A stretch of DNA of 64,000 nt from a bacterium 336/3 (GTDB lineage: Bacteria > Bacteroidota > Bacteroidia > Cytophagales > Thermonemataceae): NCBI GenBank assembly GCA_001281695.1, contig LJIE01000001.1, positions 1,936,586-2,000,585 of the forward strand, given 5' to 3'. Positions 1-8,530 of the stretch are shown piece by piece; the first letter of the stretch is position 1; each line of letters starts with the position of its first letter. The position numbers were made by a program, and so were the translations under genes. The notes beneath the pieces are model-generated. The model was not told where the DNA came from, did no database searches, and saw only the letters and a list, made by a program, of their open reading frames with translations.

Positions 1-1
1 T

Positions 2-343
2 CTGATGAGTTGGATGTATAATGTTCTTTCGGAAATGGGCGTAAGCAAACTGATAGGTATTACAGAAATAGGAACAGGGATTTTATTAGGATCATATACT
101 TGGTTTAAAAAGGCTAGTTTTGTAGGGGGGATATTGACTTCTATAACATTTTTAGTCACCCTTTCTTTTATTTTTACAACGCCTAACCTAATAACACAAA
201 TAGATGGGTTTTGGGTAGTAGATGCTTTTATTTTAAAAGATATAATGGGTTTGGGAATAGGTTTATGGATAACTGCTAAATCGTGGGAAACTATACAAAC
301 TAAATCATCGGAGTACCCTTTTATAAGCAAGCTAGTAGCATAA
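2..343 (+). CDS. DUF417 (YkgB/RclC-like) inner-membrane protein, 5' end outside window
   Basis: The C-terminal part of a small multi-spanning membrane protein. The frame stays open to the first base of the window, so the ATG at 5 is probably internal. Family members are usually close to 190 residues, against about 113 here. The sequence SKLIGITEIGTGILLGSY, followed by a TM segment with LSFIFTTP and then DAFILKDIMGLGIG, matches my recollection of the DUF417 family. E. coli RclC/YkgB, the best-known member, is linked to reactive-chlorine stress. At least three hydrophobic segments are visible. The specific role here is unknown; the family assignment is fairly good. Confidence 0.7.
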   Translation: MMSWMYNVLSEMGVSKLIGITEIGTGILLGSYTWFKKASFVGGILTSITFLVTLSFIFTTPNLITQIDGFWVVDAFILKDIMGLGIGLWITAKSWETIQTKSSEYPFISKLVA

Positions 344-372
344 AAAAAGCCCATTTAAAATGGGCTTTTTAC
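344..372. terminator. Bidirectional intrinsic terminator
   Basis: An 11-bp perfect inverted repeat (AAAGCCCATTT at 346-356, AAATGGGCTTT at 358-368) is flanked by an A-run on the left and a T-run on the right. It lies between the convergent DUF417 gene and ychF and can serve both strands. Confidence 0.85.
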
Positions 373-373
373 T

Positions 374-1474
374 TTATACATTAAATCTAAAGTGCATAAT
401 ATCACCATCTTCTACTACATAATCTTTGCCCTGCATAGCCATTTTACCAACCTCTTTACAGGCTGTTTCAGATTTGTAAGTGAGATAATCAGTTAGTTTT
501 ATTACTTCAGCCTTGATGAAACCTCTCTCAAAATCGGAGTGAATGACTCCAGCAGCTTGTGGAGCCTTCCAACCTCTTTCTATAGTCCAAGCTCTTACTT
601 CTTTTTCACCTGCTGTAAAATAGGTAATCAAATTTAATAACGAATAAGCACCTCTAATCAATAAATCTAAACCTGATTCATGTAAGCCATACTCTTGTAA
701 AAACATTTTTCTCTCATCTTTATCACTAATTTCAGCAATTTGAGATTCCAAAGCTGCACAAATACGAATAATGCCAGCGTTTTCTGCTTTTACAGCTTCT
801 CTTAAAGCAATTACATGTTGGTTATCTTCATGGAGATTCGTTTCATCTACATTGGCAATATAAAGCATGGGCTTCATAGTAAGTAAAAACAAGTCAGCTA
901 CAGCCTCTTTATCATCTTCTGTTGCATCTGGAAGGGTACGAGCATTTTTACCCTGCTCCAAATGAGCTTTATAACGTTGTAAAGCGTCTAACTCTACCTT
1001 AGCTTTGGCATCACCAGCTTTGGCGGTTCTTTCTACTTTACTGATTTTTTTCTCTACTGAATCCAAATCTTTAAACTGTAATTCCATTTCAATGACCTCT
1101 TTATCCGAAACAGGATTAACAGGACCAATAGAACGCACCACATTTGGGTCATCAAAACAACGTACTACATGGATAATAGCATCTACATCACGAATATTGG
1201 AAAGAAAAGCATTCCCTCTTCCTCCTCCTTTACTTGCTCCTTTAACAAGTCCTGCAATATCTACAAATTCAACAGTTGTATGAACAATGCGTTGAGGATT
1301 TATAATATCAGAAATTGCATACAAGCGAGGATCTGGTACATCTACGATACCTATATTAGGGTCTATGGTTGCAAATTCATAATTAGCAGCCACATTTTGG
1401 ATGCTGGTAAGGGCAGAGAATAAAGTAGATTTACCTACATTGGGCAAACCTACAATTCCACATCTTAATGACAT
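374..1474 (-). CDS. ychF: Redox-regulated ribosome-binding ATPase YchF/Obg-like
   Basis: A P-loop ATPase of the Obg/YchF family that binds ribosomes and prefers ATP in characterised members. It has full family length (366 aa). The Walker A/G1 motif GLPNVGKST is at residues 9-17, the DIAGLVKGAS G3/switch region at about 72-81, and NVDE in place of the NKxD guanine-specificity motif near residue 205. That replacement is the hallmark of YchF. The C-terminal 85 residues are the TGS domain (LNLITYFTAGEKEVRAWTI, ending in GDIMHFRFNV). It starts with ATG and is transcribed alone, sharing the terminator to its left. Confidence 0.97.
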   Translation of the reverse strand: MSLRCGIVGLPNVGKSTLFSALTSIQNVAANYEFATIDPNIGIVDVPDPRLYAISDIINPQRIVHTTVEFVDIAGLVKGASKGGGRGNAFLSNIRDVDAIIHVVRCFDDPNVVRSIGPVNPVSDKEVIEMELQFKDLDSVEKKISKVERTAKAGDAKAKVELDALQRYKAHLEQGKNARTLPDATEDDKEAVADLFLLTMKPMLYIANVDETNLHEDNQHVIALREAVKAENAGIIRICAALESQIAEISDKDERKMFLQEYGLHESGLDLLIRGAYSLLNLITYFTAGEKEVRAWTIERGWKAPQAAGVIHSDFERGFIKAEVIKLTDYLTYKSETACKEVGKMAMQGKDYVVEDGDIMHFRFNV

Positions 1475-1608
1475 AGGATTTTGAAGTTTTTTAGAAATTT
1501 TTTCGCAAAGATATATATTTTGGTAGTTAAAAAAAACTCAAATACAATCTTGTTTGTTAAATCAAAACAAATATATTGGATTAAGCGTTATTGAAATAAA
1601 AAAAGGTT

Positions 1609-2070
1609 ATGGAAGACAATAAGGAGTTTATAAACCCCATTGATAAAGACAAAATAACAGAAAATCCACATAATCTGCCTTATGCTCATACCAGAGGTGG
1701 AGTAGTTATCTTGCCCGAAGATATGGGTAAAACTAAAGGTAAAGCTATTTCTGCAATGTATCAGCAAACAGACAGGCAGATGGGGCAACTTTACCAACAA
1801 ATGAACTTACTTGTAGAACAAGCTAAAAAGCTACAAGAACGTAAGGTCATTTCTGAAAAAATTTATACAGCCCAAATGGGTTTTGAGCCTATTATTGGAA
1901 AAGATTATTATTTATATCAGAAAAAAGATCTAAGTTATATACTTTCCATGATCTCTCCAGAAGAATGGGGGGCAAGGCTTCCTTTTGAGAAGTTCTCAGC
2001 AAAGGTTCAACTACTTGCAGACCACACTTGGGACGTTTTGGATAATAAAGAATATATTGAATATGAGTAA
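1609..2070 (+). CDS. DUF2452 domain-containing protein
   Basis: A 153-residue soluble protein. The opening NPIDKDKITENPHNLPYAHT followed by RGGVVI is the signature I associate with DUF2452, a family common in Bacteroidota with no assigned function. The middle is helical and Gln-rich (MYQQTDRQMGQLYQQMNLL), suggesting a short coiled coil. It is divergent from ychF across 134 bp, and a thioredoxin gene follows 38 bp downstream, so the two may be co-transcribed. No signal peptide or TM segment is visible. Confidence 0.75.
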   Translation: MEDNKEFINPIDKDKITENPHNLPYAHTRGGVVILPEDMGKTKGKAISAMYQQTDRQMGQLYQQMNLLVEQAKKLQERKVISEKIYTAQMGFEPIIGKDYYLYQKKDLSYILSMISPEEWGARLPFEKFSAKVQLLADHTWDVLDNKEYIEYE

Positions 2071-2108
2071 TTCTAGTTGTAAATGCTAAATTTAAAAATA
2101 AAAAAAAT

Positions 2109-2423
2109 ATGTTAATAGAAGCAAATGACAGTACATTCAGCCAAGAATTGAGCCAGCATGGTAAAGTAATTGTGAAATATTATGCCTCTTGGTGTGGTAG
2201 TTGCAAACTTTTTGCACCCAAATACAAAAGACTATCCAACGATGAGCGTTTCACAGATATAGTGTTTTTGGATGTAAACGCAGAAGATAGCCCCGAATCT
2301 CGTAAATTGGCAGGTGTGAATAATTTACCTTCGTTTGCGATTTTCCAAGATGGAAAGCATATTGAAACGGTTTCTACTTCTAAGGAGGAAGGAGTTGTAG
2401 AATTGTTAGAAAAATTAAAATAA
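2109..2423 (+). CDS. Thioredoxin-family protein
   Basis: A 104-residue single-domain thioredoxin fold with no signal peptide, hence cytoplasmic. The active site is WCGSC (Cys29 and Cys32), a CGSC variant of the usual CGPC. The cis-proline loop is at NNLPSFAIF near residue 76. It probably catalyses dithiol-disulfide exchange. The CGSC motif is found in several thioredoxin-like proteins and may shift the redox potential. It is not necessarily the principal thioredoxin of the cell. It follows the DUF2452 gene in the same direction. Confidence 0.88.
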   Translation: MLIEANDSTFSQELSQHGKVIVKYYASWCGSCKLFAPKYKRLSNDERFTDIVFLDVNAEDSPESRKLAGVNNLPSFAIFQDGKHIETVSTSKEEGVVELLEKLK

Positions 2424-2493
2424 AAATTAAAAGAACTAATTCTTCGTGAAAATTGCTAAATTAGCTTGTGAGTTATCATAAGCTGATTTTTTT

Positions 2494-3432
2494 ATGCTCA
2501 GAAAGTACACTATTGCAATTATTATGTTTTTATGTTTACAGGCTTCTGCTCAAGATACTTGTAAAGTAGGTATATTTATTACAGATATCTATGACTTAAA
2601 TTTGGCAGATAAATCGTTTGCTGCTCAATTCTGGCTTTGGGGACTTTATAAAAATGATAGCATCAAAATACTTGAAAACATGGAACTTACTGGGGCTAAA
2701 GATCATGAATATTCTCTTTCAACAACAGAAAGACGAGGTAAATACAATTATGCTACCCAAAAAGGAAAGGCAACTTTTAAGAAAGACTGGAATATTACCA
2801 ATTTCCCATTTGATAGACAAAAGCTTGCTATTACCATAGAAAGTGGCGATGCAGAGCATAACGAATTGGTATATTTGGCAGATACCAAAAATAGTAGTTA
2901 TGATGCTTCGCATATTAAAATTGAAGGTTGGAAAATTTCTAAATTTGAAACTAAAGCAGAAGTCAAATCCTATACATCTAACTATGGAGATCCTGAAATT
3001 ACAGGAAAAGCACAATATAGTTCGTTTATTGCAACTATTACACTTGAACGAGATGGCTGGGGTTTGTTTTTTAAACTATTTACAGGTTTGTATGTAGCTT
3101 TTGCTATTTCTTTGTTACCATTTTTTATGGGACCTGAGAATGCTGAAAGATTTGGAGTACTTGTTGGAGCTTTGTTTGCTGCTGTAGCCAATAAATATGT
3201 AGTAGATTCTATCCTTCCAGAAACTAACGATTACACACTTGTAGATAAAATTCACGTATTAGCTTTTGTTTATGTGCTTATTAGTCTCATTATGACTGTT
3301 TTAGCGTATAGATTATTTGCTATTGGAAAAAATAATTTGGCTAAAAAAATAGATTGGTGGGCTTTTTGGGTGACTTTTATATCGTTTTTTAGTATTAATG
3401 TATATTTGATTGTAAAAGTATTTATTTCATGA
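2494..3432 (+). CDS. Prokaryotic pentameric ligand-gated ion channel (Cys-loop receptor superfamily) homologue
   Basis: A 312-residue protein with a signal peptide (residues 1-20, ending QASAQ). A beta-rich extracellular domain (about 21-186) is followed by four membrane segments: M1 at about 188-212, M2 at 217-240, M3 at 248-275 and M4 at 287-311. The motif NITNFPFDRQKLAI at 100-113 corresponds to the conserved FPFD region of Cys-loop receptors. The M2-M3 linker ILPETNDYTLVDKI also fits the family. Only one cysteine (C23) remains in the mature chain, so the Cys-loop disulfide is absent, as in GLIC/ELIC-type bacterial channels. The ligand is unknown. Its stop overlaps the start of the next gene, implying translational coupling. 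Confidence 0.75.
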   Translation: MLRKYTIAIIMFLCLQASAQDTCKVGIFITDIYDLNLADKSFAAQFWLWGLYKNDSIKILENMELTGAKDHEYSLSTTERRGKYNYATQKGKATFKKDWNITNFPFDRQKLAITIESGDAEHNELVYLADTKNSSYDASHIKIEGWKISKFETKAEVKSYTSNYGDPEITGKAQYSSFIATITLERDGWGLFFKLFTGLYVAFAISLLPFFMGPENAERFGVLVGALFAAVANKYVVDSILPETNDYTLVDKIHVLAFVYVLISLIMTVLAYRLFAIGKNNLAKKIDWWAFWVTFISFFSINVYLIVKVFIS

Positions 3433-4097
3433 AAGCATTGATATTTCTTTTAACATTTTTTTGGGGAATTCAGGCTGGATTCTCTCAAAAAGTCTATGTA
3501 GATTATAAGCCCCAATACACAGAGTGGGTGCGAAACTACATTGTTGATAAAATAGAATACACGAAAGAACATACCATTTTCTATTTTCGTTACATTGGCT
3601 CAAGGGATTATGATGCAATGGATTTTAGAGGTTTGACAAATATTGACCGTTGGTGTCTGGAAAATGTTGAAAATCCCGATGAAACTTTCTACTTGACTGA
3701 TATACGAAATATTAGAGTAGAGAATGAATTGAAAATGGAAACAATAGGGGATAAAGATATATTTTATCATAGCCCACAAGTAGGACAATCTGTAACTTGT
3801 GAAGTATATTTTCCACGATTACCCAAACATATTAAAAAAGCACATTTCTTAGAAGGGAAAGAAGCCAAAGGGAGAACTAATCACTTTCATGCCTTGGATG
3901 TACGCCTTAAAACTTTTGATGATCCTGATTTGGGTACAGAAAATGACAGAACAGAACGAATACTAAAACTCAAAGAACGACTAGTAACGACCTACAAGCG
4001 AACTCAGCGTTATAGCATCCGTTATGTACCTACACAAAACAATCAAAATCTTAAACAGTCAAGTACAACCACTACAGAATGTAAGGCTAGAATGTAA
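3429..4097 (+). CDS. Secreted protein of unknown function, coupled to the ion-channel gene
   Basis: A 222-residue protein with an N-terminal signal peptide (KALIFLLTFFWGIQAGFSQ), so exported to the periplasm or outer surface. The ATG overlaps the upstream TGA by 4 bp (ATGA). The mature part is rich in aromatic and charged residues and includes FYFRYIGSRDYDAMDFRG and an HFHALDVRLKTF stretch. I do not recognise a domain. The overlap with the channel gene suggests that the two products act together, for example as an accessory subunit; this is inference from position only. Confidence 0.6.
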   Translation: MKALIFLLTFFWGIQAGFSQKVYVDYKPQYTEWVRNYIVDKIEYTKEHTIFYFRYIGSRDYDAMDFRGLTNIDRWCLENVENPDETFYLTDIRNIRVENELKMETIGDKDIFYHSPQVGQSVTCEVYFPRLPKHIKKAHFLEGKEAKGRTNHFHALDVRLKTFDDPDLGTENDRTERILKLKERLVTTYKRTQRYSIRYVPTQNNQNLKQSSTTTTECKARM

Positions 4098-4124
4098 AAA
4101 GCCCTTTATACAAGGGCTTTTTTA
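4096..4124. terminator. Bidirectional intrinsic terminator
   Basis: The inverted repeat AAAGCCCTT (4098-4106) / AAGGGCTTT (4112-4120) has A- and T-runs on its two sides. It separates the convergent secreted-protein and S41 protease genes. Confidence 0.8.
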
Positions 4125-5198
4125 TCAAAGTGTTTGAATGGCTTTTTGAATGACAGGATCTATTTTACTTTCTAAATCTTTTTTAGAGTTTTTAATCTCA
4201 ATTTTTACTGGTACACCAACATCTTCTAATAGTTTATTATCTTTAGAGTAATACCTTTGGTTAGATAATGTAAAATTGATTTTATTGGATAGTTTAGCCT
4301 CAAACATATCTGACATTGAACCAGATGTATTAGTTCCAACAATTGTTACATTATTTTGTTCATACAGAGCAATTGTAAAATCTTCTGCTGAACTAGCTGT
4401 TTTATCATTTGTAAGAATAATGATTGGTTTATTATATTTCACTCCTTCGTTGGGAGTAATATAAAAAGGCTGTAAATCAGTAAAACTTTCATAATCCCCC
4501 TTTTTTCTGATAGTTTTGTAATGTGTAAGCCTTTTTTCTGTTGCAAAACGGCTTGCTAATAACTCACCAGCATGTCCACCACCATTGGCTCTTACATCTA
4601 TGATGATTTTTTTCGTGTTGGATAACGATTTGAGAATTTCATCAAAAAAAATGAGCATTGTAGTAATGTCTTTGGCTGCGTTCTTATCATCCATAATGCC
4701 TTTTATATCAGCAAAACAGCGTGTAATTCTGATATAACCAATATCTTTATTTTGAGCATAATAATACAAATATTCATCTCTGAATTTTGGACCTACACCT
4801 TTAGGTTCACTAAAACCATTATTTTTGAGAGTAGCAAAACTAACTTGCCAAAAATCTTTTTCTAATCCTTTAAATTCTTGTTTAAAATAAGATTCTCTTT
4901 TTCCTTTGAATAAAATTTCATCCTTTTGGGATATCGTAACATGACTATCTTTTAAAGGTTCTACCATTTGAATAAACACAGCAATAAGCTCTTTGGTAGA
5001 TGTGTTTTTATTGATAAGAGGTCGGAATTTCTGATAGGTACTATCCCAATTAACACCTTTTAACTTGAAAAAGGCATAATTATCTCTAAAGGTAGTCCAA
5101 TAGGTTTCAAAGTCTTGTTCAGGTTGACTCAATGTGTTTTTTTGTGCAAAACTATAAAGGTTTGTTAATAATAAAATAGAAAGAAAAATATATCTCAT
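4125..5198 (-). CDS. S41-family (C-terminal processing/tricorn-type) serine peptidase, exported
   Basis: A 357-residue protein with a signal peptide (residues 1-19, ending LYSFAQ). The S41 core is visible: DIGYIRITRCF, then KKIIIDVRANGGGHAGEL, then ILTNDKTASSAEDF. The Ser in TASSAEDF (near residue 268) would be the nucleophile. GTNTSGSMSDMFEAKL follows. No PDZ domain is obvious, which fits the short periplasmic S41 proteins common in Bacteroidota. The substrate is unknown. It is a single gene that ends at a shared terminator. Confidence 0.85.
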   Translation of the reverse strand: MRYIFLSILLLTNLYSFAQKNTLSQPEQDFETYWTTFRDNYAFFKLKGVNWDSTYQKFRPLINKNTSTKELIAVFIQMVEPLKDSHVTISQKDEILFKGKRESYFKQEFKGLEKDFWQVSFATLKNNGFSEPKGVGPKFRDEYLYYYAQNKDIGYIRITRCFADIKGIMDDKNAAKDITTMLIFFDEILKSLSNTKKIIIDVRANGGGHAGELLASRFATEKRLTHYKTIRKKGDYESFTDLQPFYITPNEGVKYNKPIIILTNDKTASSAEDFTIALYEQNNVTIVGTNTSGSMSDMFEAKLSNKINFTLSNQRYYSKDNKLLEDVGVPVKIEIKNSKKDLESKIDPVIQKAIQTL

Positions 5199-5441
5199 AA
5201 GTTTTGAATTAGGTTTTGTATATCATTTTATTTATTCACAAATATATCTTATTTATAACTATTGAGTTTGTCAAATCCTGCTTGTTTAAAAAAAAATCAT
5301 CAAAATCATACAATAATATAACTTTAATACGAAAAAAAATGGATGTTTTGCATAGGATTGTGGCTTAAAATTTATTTTTTTCATATATTTCTGCTTTATT
5401 ATTCGTTATTTGTTAAAAATAATATACTAAAACTTACAAAT

Positions 5442-6899
5442 ATGCAAACTGAAAAATTTTATCTCGAACTTTCTGAATCTGAGGGTTCTCACAAATTTTA
5501 CGAAGTAGTTATTGAAGAAGAGAAAGTATCTATTCGTTATGGCAGAATAGGTACAGATGGGCAAAAATCTACGGAAACACTTGCCGATTTTGCTGCTGCT
5601 AAAAAATATGCTGAGAAAAAAGTAGCTGAAAAAAAGAAAAAAGGCTACGAAGAAGCTGTAATGGGGGTTCGTAAAAAACGTAAAATAACACGCAGACCTG
5701 TTGTAAGCTCTTCTTCAAGTAGTGCAGTCATGACATCAGCTTCGGGCAAAAAAATAAAAGTGCCTACTGTATGGAATTTCAATACTGGTTCGGCTGCTTA
5801 TGGTATTTTTATCAATGAAGATGCTTGTTGGGTAGGAAATCAAAATGGTAATATTTTTAAATTAAACCATCAGGGAGAGGTTTTGACTCAATACAAACTA
5901 CCTGAAGGTGTAAAGTGTATCATGGCAGATAAACAATGGATTTATGCAGGTTGTGATGATGGAAATGTGTATGATTTGGGGGGTAAAGTACCTCGTATTG
6001 CTTATGAAATCAATGAAGATGTAGATATTTATTGGTTGGATGTATGTGATGGCTTGTTGGGTGTTTCGGATGCAGACGGCAATGTGGTTGTTGCAAACTA
6101 TGAAGGTGAAGAAGCGGGTAGATTTAAAGGAAAAGGTTCAGGAGCGTGGATGATTCGTTTGGATAGCCAAAATGTGTATTATGGAGATTCAGCAGGTACA
6201 GCAGCTTTTTCCATTAAAGATGGTAGAGAAGTTTGGTTTCAGAAAACTAATTCGGTTTTGTTTGGTTGGCAGGAAGAAGACGCTGTTTTTTCGGGTGTGA
6301 GTGGCATGGGAGTCGAGAAAATCAGTAAGAAAACAGGTAAAAAGATGCAATCTTACGATATGAAAAGTGGGGCTCTTTCTTGTGCTACTTCTGAAGGTGG
6401 AAAGTTTGTTTTTGGTGGAAATGATATGATTTATTGTTTTTCTGAAGATGGAAATCTAGTTTGGAAACTTCCTACGGCTTGTGGTTCGGCTCTTTCAATG
6501 CAATATTTCAAAGGAAAATTGTATGCTGTAACAGGTTATGGAAACTTAATTTGTATTGATGCTTCTGAAGAGGCTATCAATAAAGCCAAAGAAGGAGATT
6601 TACCTGAAACAGTAGAACTCAAAGCCCCTAAAGAACAAGTAGCAGTGGCTCAAACAACAGCTCTTGAAAGCCTTAACCAATCGCAAACAACAGGAAAAGT
6701 GATTTTAAAATGCGTAAAAGATGGTAGTAAATTGCGTGTAAAAGTAGAATCGAATGGATATAAAGCCAATTGGTTTGTGCAATTCCCTAACAATTTACGT
6801 AAAGAAGGAGCTTTTTATGTAGTGGATAAAATAGAAGAGGCTTCGCAAGGTGGATTTTACAGAGTATTAGGAGATATTTATGAGTTAAAACCTCAATAA
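5442..6899 (+). CDS. WGR-domain protein with beta-propeller repeats
   Basis: A 485-residue protein from the ATG at 5442. The frame is open from 5343, but the upstream part is hydrophobic and noncoding-like, while MQTEKFYLEL starts exactly at the domain. Residues 1-75 form a WGR domain (KVSIRYGRIGTDGQKSTE), a module found in PARPs and in bacterial proteins of uncertain role. A Lys/Ser-rich linker follows, then about 300 residues of propeller-like repeats with Gly/Asp turns (WVGNQNGNIFKL, YAGCDDGNVYDL). The C-terminal 65 residues form a separate small domain. There is no signal peptide, so it is probably cytoplasmic. The function is unknown. Confidence 0.75.
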   Translation: MQTEKFYLELSESEGSHKFYEVVIEEEKVSIRYGRIGTDGQKSTETLADFAAAKKYAEKKVAEKKKKGYEEAVMGVRKKRKITRRPVVSSSSSSAVMTSASGKKIKVPTVWNFNTGSAAYGIFINEDACWVGNQNGNIFKLNHQGEVLTQYKLPEGVKCIMADKQWIYAGCDDGNVYDLGGKVPRIAYEINEDVDIYWLDVCDGLLGVSDADGNVVVANYEGEEAGRFKGKGSGAWMIRLDSQNVYYGDSAGTAAFSIKDGREVWFQKTNSVLFGWQEEDAVFSGVSGMGVEKISKKTGKKMQSYDMKSGALSCATSEGGKFVFGGNDMIYCFSEDGNLVWKLPTACGSALSMQYFKGKLYAVTGYGNLICIDASEEAINKAKEGDLPETVELKAPKEQVAVAQTTALESLNQSQTTGKVILKCVKDGSKLRVKVESNGYKANWFVQFPNNLRKEGAFYVVDKIEEASQGGFYRVLGDIYELKPQ

Positions 6900-6907
6900 A
6901 CCAAATA

Positions 6908-6945
6908 TCCTAAACCTATAAGGTTAGAACCTTATAGGTTTAGGA
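6908..6945. repeat. Perfect 16-bp inverted repeat, terminator-like hairpin
   Basis: TCCTAAACCTATAAGG (6908-6923) is exactly complementary to CCTTATAGGTTTAGGA (6930-6945), with a 6-base loop. It starts 8 bp after the WGR gene stop and ends 21 bp before the ATG of the next gene. It could terminate the WGR transcript or stabilise its 3' end, although no long T-run follows. A shorter relative of the core (AAACCTATAAGGTTT) occurs at 56846-56860. Confidence 0.7.
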
Positions 6946-6966
6946 TTGAAAAATAAGACTTCTCAA

Positions 6967-7437
6967 ATGCTTAAAATAACCCTCTCTCATGCAGATATTA
7001 CAGATTTACCTGCTATGCAAAATCTGTTTGTAGAAACGATAACATACGTTTGTTCTAAAGATTATACTCCAGACCAGATAAAAATATGGACATCCAGCAT
7101 TGAAAATACTCAACGTTGGACGGATATTATTGTAAAGCAATATGTACAAATAGCTTTTATAGATGGCAAAATAGTAGGTTTTGGTTCATTGGATAAAGGA
7201 AACTATATAGATTTGATGTATGTACACAAAGATTATCAGGGACAGGGTGTGGCAAATGCCATTTATACAGCTTTGGAGCAAGAAGCCATCAGACAAGGTT
7301 CAAAATCTATTACCTCTGATGTGAGTTTTACAGCAAAACCTTTTTTTGAGAAAAAGGGATTTATAGCTCTCCAAAAGCAAACCTTTGTAAAACAAAGAAT
7401 AGAAATTAGTAATTTTAAAATGGAGAAGGCTTTATAG
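6967..7437 (+). CDS. GNAT-family N-acetyltransferase
   Basis: A 156-residue protein from the ATG at 6967; a TTG 21 bp upstream is in frame but lies at the edge of the hairpin. The GNAT fold is indicated by the beta4/acetyl-CoA loop sequence YIDLMYVHKDYQGQGVANAI (the Q/RxxGxG/A motif) and by a C-terminal FFEKKGFIALQKQTF motif. The IKIWTSSIENTQRW segment resembles putative GNATs of the YafP/PhnO-like type. The substrate is unknown. The next gene starts 13 bp downstream. Confidence 0.85.
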   Translation: MLKITLSHADITDLPAMQNLFVETITYVCSKDYTPDQIKIWTSSIENTQRWTDIIVKQYVQIAFIDGKIVGFGSLDKGNYIDLMYVHKDYQGQGVANAIYTALEQEAIRQGSKSITSDVSFTAKPFFEKKGFIALQKQTFVKQRIEISNFKMEKAL

Positions 7438-7449
7438 ATATTTTAAGCA

Positions 7450-8397
7450 ATGGAAACATTAATTATAAAAAGAGAAAAATGGCAGACGATTACATTGGTC
7501 ATTACTTTGAGTTCAATAGCTTGTTTTTTCCTGTTTATAATGTTTGTAATCATTTCTGCATTTTTTAAAGGAGATGCACCACTTATTGCAACTATATTTG
7601 TTTTGTTGTTTTTTGGAGGGTGTACATTTCTTTTTTTAGGATTAATAATAGGTCATTTTAGATTATCGCCCACAATCATTATTCATAAAGATGAAATAAA
7701 AATAGGCAAGAAAATATACAAATTAACAGATATAGACAAAGTGCATTTTTTTGCAAAAATAAAATATCAATATGTACGATATACTGAAAAAAACCATGCA
7801 GATGGCATAAAAATTAGGTTCAAAAATAGTAAGGAAGATATATCTATCATAGAACCTATGTACTCTGATATTTGGAAGTTGAAGCTTTTTCTAGAGCAAG
7901 TATTTGTTTTAAAAAAAGATTTTCAAATGATAGAATTTGAGAAAAAGTCTTTTCAATCTTTAAAATTAAAAGATGTAAAGAAATATAAAGGTGATTTTAG
8001 TTTTTTCACATTTTTCACAATTTTGACTATTTTCTTGATAGGAATATTAGGAGGGCTTGTATTTTTGTCTGTTCTTGCTTGGAAATCTCAAAGCATAATA
8101 GGCTTTTCCATAACATCTATACTTTCATTGGTGTGTATCTATGGGTATTTTTCAATTCAAAATTATATTTTACTCACGCCAGATTATCTGATAGTTTGTA
8201 ATCATATATTTCCTTGGAAAAAAATTGTGTATGAATTATCAAATCTCAAAAAAGTAAATTATGATGGAATGAATACATTAGACAGTATAACTATAGTGAA
8301 AAACAATTACCAAACTCACAGACATTTTATAGTTTCTTTTGAACAGACAGAGTTTAAGAAAGATTTAGCAGAGAAAATGAGTGAATCTAATCAGTAA
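7450..8397 (+). CDS. Membrane protein of unknown function with two PH-like segments
   Basis: A 315-residue protein. Two hydrophobic segments near residues 16-70 and two near 180-235 alternate with soluble stretches. Each soluble stretch looks like a small beta domain: IIIHKDEIKIGKKIYKLTDI in the first half and YLIVCNHIFPWKKIVYELS in the second. This arrangement (TM pair, PH-like; TM pair, PH-like) suggests an internal duplication, but I recognise no named family. It follows the GNAT gene by 12 bp and may be in the same transcript. Confidence 0.5.
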   Translation: METLIIKREKWQTITLVITLSSIACFFLFIMFVIISAFFKGDAPLIATIFVLLFFGGCTFLFLGLIIGHFRLSPTIIIHKDEIKIGKKIYKLTDIDKVHFFAKIKYQYVRYTEKNHADGIKIRFKNSKEDISIIEPMYSDIWKLKLFLEQVFVLKKDFQMIEFEKKSFQSLKLKDVKKYKGDFSFFTFFTILTIFLIGILGGLVFLSVLAWKSQSIIGFSITSILSLVCIYGYFSIQNYILLTPDYLIVCNHIFPWKKIVYELSNLKKVNYDGMNTLDSITIVKNNYQTHRHFIVSFEQTEFKKDLAEKMSESNQ

Positions 8398-8494
8398 AGT
8401 TGTGGCAATAAATCTTTATAAACTCAAGCATGTATTTTATAAAAATAAATAGAACATCCGTTAAGTGAATCATAAAATCATACAGGTTTTTGTA

Positions 8495-8502
8495 TAGTTT
8501 TG
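8495..8502 (+). promoter_or_regulatory. Candidate Bacteroidota -7 promoter element
   Basis: TAGTTTTG matches the Bacteroidota TAnnTTTG -7 consensus and lies 28 bp before the ATG at 8531, giving a short leader. No good TTG -33 element is seen at the expected distance, so this is a weak prediction. Confidence 0.35.
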
Positions 8503-8530
8503 ATGCAAATAGCATTTAAACAAAACAATT

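Noticed and set aside
1005-1423. Plus-strand open frames inside ychF
   Set aside because: They are shadows of a highly conserved minus-strand gene.
5343-5441. N-terminal extension of the WGR protein
   Set aside because: The extension is hydrophobic and AT-driven; the WGR domain begins exactly at the ATG at 5442.
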